Assembly: GCF_003418935.1 (NCBI RefSeq)
Contig: NZ_QVMT01000006.1
Coordinates: 366,734 to 430,733 of the forward strand
Source of the DNA: Emticicia sp. C21
GTDB lineage: Bacteria; Bacteroidota; Bacteroidia; Cytophagales; Spirosomataceae
DNA length: 64,000 nucleotides
Direction of reading: 5' to 3'
Position 1 is the first letter of the stretch, and the number at the start of each line of letters is the position of its first letter. The notes under the pieces were generated by a model. It searched no databases. It was not told the origin of the DNA and was given only the letters and a program-made list of their open reading frames with translations. The position numbers were made by a program, and so were the translations under genes. This document shows positions 59,339 to 64,000 of the stretch, in pieces.

Positions 59339-62300
59339 CTAATTATAGCAAGCCTTTATCTCTGCCTTGAAAACCGCACTATTATCTACCTGAAAACCCG
59401 CCCCTAAAATAACCGCATTTCCAGCTTCATAGGTGATATTCGATGGTGTGAATATCTTATTACTTGCATTGATGGTTTGTCCGGCTGTTTTGATAAGTGT
59501 CGCTCCCGTATAATTATCGTTTGGACTTACCAGGGTTAAAACACTAGAGGTAATACTGATAGTAGTACCATTAGAATTACCATTAATGGTAGGATTGGTA
59601 GAAACGACTCTGATTTTATACTGATTTCCCGCTACCACATTGGCCGGAATAGTACAGGCCACATTTCCAGCGGTGCTTGAAGTACCAATTACCAAAGGAT
59701 TATCAAACGAACTATATAAATCAGATAATTGTACTTCAAACTGATTACCCGGGGCAAATGTACCCGTAGTAGCAAAATTGACATTGAAAGTATTCGAACC
59801 GCCCGCACAAAGGGCATTAATATCAAAAGTTGGTGTGGCAATAGTGGCATTGCTGGCAACAATGCTAAAATTTATAACCGTTGGACCGTATGTAACGGTT
59901 CCTTGCGCATTATCCTGATTATATCCTGTTACTGTAAGCGTATAATTGCCGGTCGGTAAATGACGTCCAAGTACATAATTGCCCGTATTATTAAAAAGCG
60001 CATAAATATCCACACTTTCAATGGTTTCGTGATTCTGGAAAGGGGCGGGACCTTGCAAAACGATTCTGAAACTTTCGATAGTTACCGATGGACAAATAGG
60101 ATTCAGTACAATAGAGGTTTCCTCCGGCACCTGAGCAATTACCATATTATTGGCTAATGGAAACTTATAATCAAAAGGATTGCCTGCCAATACATAATCA
60201 AAATCAACTACTTTGCTACATGGATTAATATTGTTCACCGATACAAAAGTAGTGGCAGTAGCGGTGCAAGTGCTTTGTGTAACCGTAACGGTATAAGTAC
60301 CTGTCATGGCCAGCGTGGCATTGTTGATAGTAGCAGGATTATTACTGCTACTGAAACCATTAGGCCCCACCCAGCTATAAGAACTACCACCTGAAGCTGT
60401 TAACTGAATGGTTTGACCGACATCATAAGGCCCTGTATTGCTGGCAGCGGCAGGAACAACCGTAACCGTAATGCTCGCAGGTATAGCATTGGCTTCGGTA
60501 CAAGATCCATTTTTTACTACTGCTCTGTACTGCGTATTTTGTGTAAGACCCGAATAATTTTGCGTGGCAGTTGTATTATTAATAGTAGTGACAGTAGCAA
60601 AATTATCAGTCGATGATTCCCATCTGAGAATAGTGCCTATGTAGCCCGTTAAAGTAAGTGTACCGCTATTGCTACCCGCACAAACGTTGGTACTGCTATT
60701 AACCGTTCCGGCTTGCGTTACACAACCCGGTATAATGGTTAATGTGGCAGGTCTTCTGATACTTGCCTGGCAACTTAGGCCACTACCTGCGCAAGTAGCC
60801 TCAGCATAGTAAGTATAAGTACCCGGAGCAGTATTAGTCGGAATAAACTCATTTCCTGTTCCTACCTGAGCTCCACCCGACGGACTATCCCACCAGGTAA
60901 TCGAACTTGCTGACCCGATTCCGTTAGTATAAACTGTAACTGAGAAACTTTCTACACAAAGAGGGTCTATACTGGCGTCGTCATTAGCTATCAGTTTCCA
61001 GATGCCATTCGGGTTTGTATCAACTAATTGCGCCAGACTTTGCGCAGGGTTAAACGTCCCTGAAGCAGGTACAGTACCAACAGTAGCTCCACCATCTTCA
61101 AATACAGTGGTAACAGTACCTACGTAGCTTCCCGAAAATGCATAAGTATTAGCATTGAGTAGGTTGATAGTTGTATTATCAGGAGCTATTAATTTAAAAG
61201 ATACTTCATCATTGAATGGATTAAGATTACCTCCGGTTGTACCACAATCATTTATAGAACCCCCACTTCTTTTTCTCCACCTAATAGAGACCCTTGCCAG
61301 CGCAATATTTCCATTGACTCCTGCCACTGTTACGGTCGGGTCAGGGCCGCTTTTAGTATTTCCATCATAACCTATAGTTGGGCCTGCATAAGTAGCTGTA
61401 TATTGCGGATGGCAATTGCTACTCGCCTGTAGGCCGTTTCCTGTTGTTATCACTGTCCCTTGACTAATAGTTCTGCTGACAGTAGTCGGCACAGGTACGC
61501 CTAATTTTACTGTAACTCTGATAGCTATAGAAGACAACGTACAATTCAGATTTGTAATCGCTACTGTATATTGACCTGATTCTTTCGCAATCAAACGTGA
61601 CTGGTTCTGGCCTGATAAATTCGTATTATTCCTTTTCCATTGAAAGGTATAACCGGAATTTGTATTGGCATCAAAAATCACCGAGTCTCCCTCACAGAAA
61701 GTAGTTGGTCGGGTGATCGTAACATTTACAGTAGGACAATTCGGATTCAGTGTGCTCAGAACAGCCGCATCGGCTCTGATTAATCCATTACCGGTGGCAT
61801 AATCAAATCCTGTATCAAAACCCGGTGTTGAGGGGTCGTCCATGTCTACACAAGAATTAATCAGAGCTGTTTTAATAGTGCTCGGTGTCAACCCTGGATT
61901 CCCCTGTAGCATTAATCCTGCTACTGCCGCAGCATGAGGTGCAGATGCCGAGGTCCCATTAAAATTAGGTATACCATCGCTTTCATAATCGTATCCTTGA
62001 ATAAAAAACGAGGTATTGGCATTGTCAGGAGCTACTATTTCCGGTTTTTGTCTGATAATAGGCTGAGGCAATAAAGCACCTGAGATAGAACGATAAATAG
62101 GCGTACCACCTCTGGATGTATAAGATTCGGGTAGAGGAGGGGTAACTCCATAAGCAGGAGTCTGGTCATAACTGGCTGCTCCTACTGCCACTGTATGAGT
62201 AGCATTATGATGGCCAATAATGGTTGAGGCTTTAATGCCTGCAATATTGTTAGGTGTAACAGCCCAACTTAAGCCACGAAAGCCTACAAACTTAATATTC

Positions 62301-63550
62301 CGTGGGTCGGTTCCAGATTTTTTTGTAATCAATATATAGGCAGTGCCTGATCCTGATACCTGAAATACCTCTGCCGGGTCGGCCCCGATATTGCTTTCAA
62401 TACTGGAAGCTACTACCTGATAACCACTGCCGTTTGATATGAGCAGGTAGATATTAAGGTCAGATGTGGCACCTGCCGAGCCATTGCCTGTACTGAAATA
62501 AGGGTCGTCCCATTCCAACGTCAGCGTCAGTCCGCCTACTATCTGAATAGGTAAGAGGTAAACGGGGCTTCCGGCTGTGCCGAAATTATGGGCTGTTTCG
62601 GTACTATTGCTAAAAGGCCGCATATTGCTTGCCTGATAGGGAGCTTCATATGAACTATTAATTGAGTTTCCTGCGGATGAATAATATGACACGCCATAGT
62701 TGGCAGTAACTTCATCAACCGCCTGAGCAATCAGGCCATCCTGAAAGAAAGGTTCGGTCACATAAGTAATATCATCAACAATAATTTTACAGCCCGCTGC
62801 GGCCAAAGCTCTGATACCATTCGCAAAATCGGCCTCGCCATTATAAGCAGAATAATAATATAATTGCGCACCCGGAGCCACATCGTGGATAATTTCAAGC
62901 ATGGCTCTACCCTCATCTGAACCACCGCTTAGCGATTCACTCAATACAGTCACTGGAGTGGTAAAACCATCAGGGTTGCCTGTACCCGGTAATTCTCCGG
63001 CACTTACGCCTGCAGCTGCTCCACCTAGTATGTTATAACTATCAGATAATACCCCAATCTTTATATTAGCTCCGTTAAGTCCTGTTATTTGTCGGGCTAT
63101 ACCGGAACGCTGGGCAGAATCGCCCTGGGATATCACAGGACCCGAATTATTAAGCGGTTTTATCACAGGCTGAATCCATGAAATATTCCGGGATGTGGCA
63201 GCCAGGCTATTAATTTTATCGGTTTCTATCCAGCAGGTCACCCGCTTTTTTGAGGCACTTATCATTTCAATGGCTGCTGCATTCAGTTCTTTTTGAAGTA
63301 CGGCTACGTCAGTTTTAGCTATTACATCAACCAGTATTTTTTCATTCCTTTCTTTAAAAAGAAACAGGTTGTAATTGCTTACACTGTTATTGTCAATTAA
63401 TTGATTATTAGCGCCTAAAGTAGCAACCTGCGCTAGCCCTAACTTTAGTTTTGAATGGGCAATAGGGGGCGTAAAGTTGATCTGTTGCGCTTGTATAGAG
63501 AGTGTGAAAAGGTTAAATGCAAGTGTGAAGAATAGTAGAGATTTTTTCAT
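59339..63550 (-). CDS. Secreted subtilase/sedolisin-like peptidase with Ig-like and P-domain-like modules
   Basis: The 1403-residue protein has a signal peptide (MKKSLLFFTLAFNLFTLSIQAQQ). The peptidase region has KIGVLSDSYN (Asp170) and GTSASAPHAAAVAGLML (Ser534). The expected subtilisin HGTHVAG segment is replaced by SDEGRAMLEIIHDVAPGAQL with Glu213, which recalls the Glu-Asp-Ser set of sedolisins. After residue 640 follow Ig-like repeats (CEGDSVIFDANTN, SCQASIRRPATL). A P-domain-like stretch (NPFNDEVSFKLIAPDNTTINLL) lies near residue 780, and a terminal beta domain ends with AGNAVILGAGFQVDNSAVFKAEIKACYN, like the 3-coathanger/OmpA-type end of Bacteroidota proteins. No YPNP sorting domain is seen. 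Activity is unproven. Confidence 0.8.
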   Translation of the reverse strand: MKKSLLFFTLAFNLFTLSIQAQQINFTPPIAHSKLKLGLAQVATLGANNQLIDNNSVSNYNLFLFKERNEKILVDVIAKTDVAVLQKELNAAAIEMISASKKRVTCWIETDKINSLAATSRNISWIQPVIKPLNNSGPVISQGDSAQRSGIARQITGLNGANIKIGVLSDSYNILGGAAAGVSAGELPGTGNPDGFTTPVTVLSESLSGGSDEGRAMLEIIHDVAPGAQLYYYSAYNGEADFANGIRALAAAGCKIIVDDITYVTEPFFQDGLIAQAVDEVTANYGVSYYSSAGNSINSSYEAPYQASNMRPFSNSTETAHNFGTAGSPVYLLPIQIVGGLTLTLEWDDPYFSTGNGSAGATSDLNIYLLISNGSGYQVVASSIESNIGADPAEVFQVSGSGTAYILITKKSGTDPRNIKFVGFRGLSWAVTPNNIAGIKASTIIGHHNATHTVAVGAASYDQTPAYGVTPPLPESYTSRGGTPIYRSISGALLPQPIIRQKPEIVAPDNANTSFFIQGYDYESDGIPNFNGTSASAPHAAAVAGLMLQGNPGLTPSTIKTALINSCVDMDDPSTPGFDTGFDYATGNGLIRADAAVLSTLNPNCPTVNVTITRPTTFCEGDSVIFDANTNSGYTFQWKRNNTNLSGQNQSRLIAKESGQYTVAITNLNCTLSSIAIRVTVKLGVPVPTTVSRTISQGTVITTGNGLQASSNCHPQYTATYAGPTIGYDGNTKSGPDPTVTVAGVNGNIALARVSIRWRKRSGGSINDCGTTGGNLNPFNDEVSFKLIAPDNTTINLLNANTYAFSGSYVGTVTTVFEDGGATVGTVPASGTFNPAQSLAQLVDTNPNGIWKLIANDDASIDPLCVESFSVTVYTNGIGSASSITWWDSPSGGAQVGTGNEFIPTNTAPGTYTYYAEATCAGSGLSCQASIRRPATLTIIPGCVTQAGTVNSSTNVCAGSNSGTLTLTGYIGTILRWESSTDNFATVTTINNTTATQNYSGLTQNTQYRAVVKNGSCTEANAIPASITVTVVPAAASNTGPYDVGQTIQLTASGGSSYSWVGPNGFSSSNNPATINNATLAMTGTYTVTVTQSTCTATATTFVSVNNINPCSKVVDFDYVLAGNPFDYKFPLANNMVIAQVPEETSIVLNPICPSVTIESFRIVLQGPAPFQNHETIESVDIYALFNNTGNYVLGRHLPTGNYTLTVTGYNQDNAQGTVTYGPTVINFSIVASNATIATPTFDINALCAGGSNTFNVNFATTGTFAPGNQFEVQLSDLYSSFDNPLVIGTSSTAGNVACTIPANVVAGNQYKIRVVSTNPTINGNSNGTTISITSSVLTLVSPNDNYTGATLIKTAGQTINASNKIFTPSNITYEAGNAVILGAGFQVDNSAVFKAEIKACYN

Positions 63551-63712
63551 ATTACAGACAAATTAAACAGAAGACAAAATTGAAAATTTAAAATCAAGAA
63601 AACAATATAGTTTCTGTTGAATTGATTAGACGGTAAAAGTTTTAAATATAAACTTGTCATGATTATTTTAACTACTATAAAATGATGGCGAATCATCTCG
63701 TATACCCTCTTT

Positions 63713-63894
63713 AAAAAAGGTTCCCACTGTATTGGTCACCTTTCCGATTCTTTTTTAGTGACTAGCCCTGGGAAACCATCGCATTTGTCGTTCAAAAAAG
63801 GTTCCTACCATATTGGTAACCTTTTTTTGATGTGGCTTGAGTAGCCGATACTTGGAAACTATTGCTATTGTCGCTCAAAAAGGTTACCAATCAA
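63713..63894 (-). repeat. Inverted copy of the hairpin array, interrupted by an insertion sequence
   Basis: Read on the minus strand, AAAAAGGTTACC...AACCTTTTT hairpins occur as in the array at 33908-34390. Complete units centre near 63730 and 63811, 81 bp apart, with spacers sharing GATGGTTTCC and ACTAAAAAAGAA words. A third unit is cut after GGTTACCAA at about 63893, where the insertion sequence begins. Confidence 0.75.
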
Positions 63895-64000
63895 TGGACT
63901 GCACCCCAAATTTTGGACAAAATTATTATTAAGTTTTAGAATGATGCGCTCGGTATTGTATGGGGCTCATTCCTTTTAGATTAAGTTTAATTCTTTCTTT
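63895..64000 (-). mobile_element. End of an IS3-family insertion sequence (partial)
   Basis: The terminal sequence TGGACTGCACCCCAAATTTT, continued by GGACAA, is a typical IS3/IS150-type terminal inverted repeat beginning at 63895. The transposase reading frame ends inside it. The other end lies beyond the window, so the length and target duplication cannot be checked. Confidence 0.85.
63929..64000 (-). CDS. IS3-family transposase, C-terminal 23 residues (partial)
   Basis: The minus-strand frame that enters from the right edge ends KERIKLNLKGMSPIQYRAHH followed by SKT and a stop. KGMSPIQYR is the conserved C-terminal end of IS3 OrfB integrase-type transposases. The DDE catalytic residues are outside the window. 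Confidence 0.85.
   Translation of the reverse strand, partial: KERIKLNLKGMSPIQYRAHHSKT

Overview
The window reads as chromosomal DNA of a member of the Bacteroidota, most likely a Cytophagales-type bacterium. The support is a low-to-moderate GC content, TAnnTTTG-type promoter elements, starts without obvious Shine-Dalgarno sequences, secreted proteins with type IX secretion (T9SS) C-terminal sorting domains, GIN-domain and DUF3078 proteins, and a eukaryote-like GT3 glycogen synthase. No rRNA or tRNA gene and no true CRISPR array was seen. Family names come from reading motifs by eye; no database search was run.

Layout. 1-1.3 kb: NAD-salvage control module (PRPP-synthetase-like gene cut by the left edge, NrtR regulator, three NrtR-type operators). 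1.5-9.6 kb: ilvE, a SnoaL-like protein, a MarR regulator with a palindromic operator, uvrA and a large secreted SGNH/SASA esterase-like protein. 9.7-16.6 kb: HAD phosphatase, VOC protein, MFS carrier, two surface proteins, then acyl-CoA dehydrogenase and an SCP2 protein. 16.9-20.1 kb: ECF sigma factor, a small acidic protein, MscS-like channel, DUF3078 protein and MscL, a possible envelope/osmotic stress group. 20.4-27.6 kb: division cluster ftsW-murG-[ATE-like transferase]-ftsQ-ftsA-ftsZ, with no murC between murG and ftsQ. 27.7-33.6 kb: M16 protein without a zinc site, SMP-30 lactonase, secreted sugar-dehydrogenase-like protein, and an HxlR/short-chain dehydrogenase pair. 33.6-34.4 kb: an array of six hairpin repeats of about 90 bp. 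34.7-37.2 kb: atpA-atpG alone, separated by a strong hairpin. 37.4-59.2 kb: lipoproteins, two EamA carriers, glycogen synthase, a TlpA-like protein, gatB, an orphan TolC/HlyD pair, gpsA, an orphan Imm1-like immunity gene, carbonic anhydrase, an HIT protein, a TonB-type receptor, two tandem membrane-anchored AraC regulators and rpmE. 59.3-63.6 kb: a 1403-residue subtilase/sedolisin-like secreted protein. 63.7-64.0 kb: a second, inverted copy of the hairpin array, broken by the end of an IS3-family element.

The most unusual material is non-coding. The same hairpin-repeat family sits in opposite orientation at 33.9-34.4 and 63.7-63.9 kb, flanking about 29 kb that begins with a split ATP-synthase locus. 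There are also two copies of a MITE-like element with GAGYATGTTTAAA ends that both begin at the base after a stop codon, a 127-bp inverted element carrying the GACGATTT motif, a GAATGAGTGATT-type repeat in several intergenic gaps, and four short GC-rich islands (GCGGCCG-like) set within or beside such repeats.
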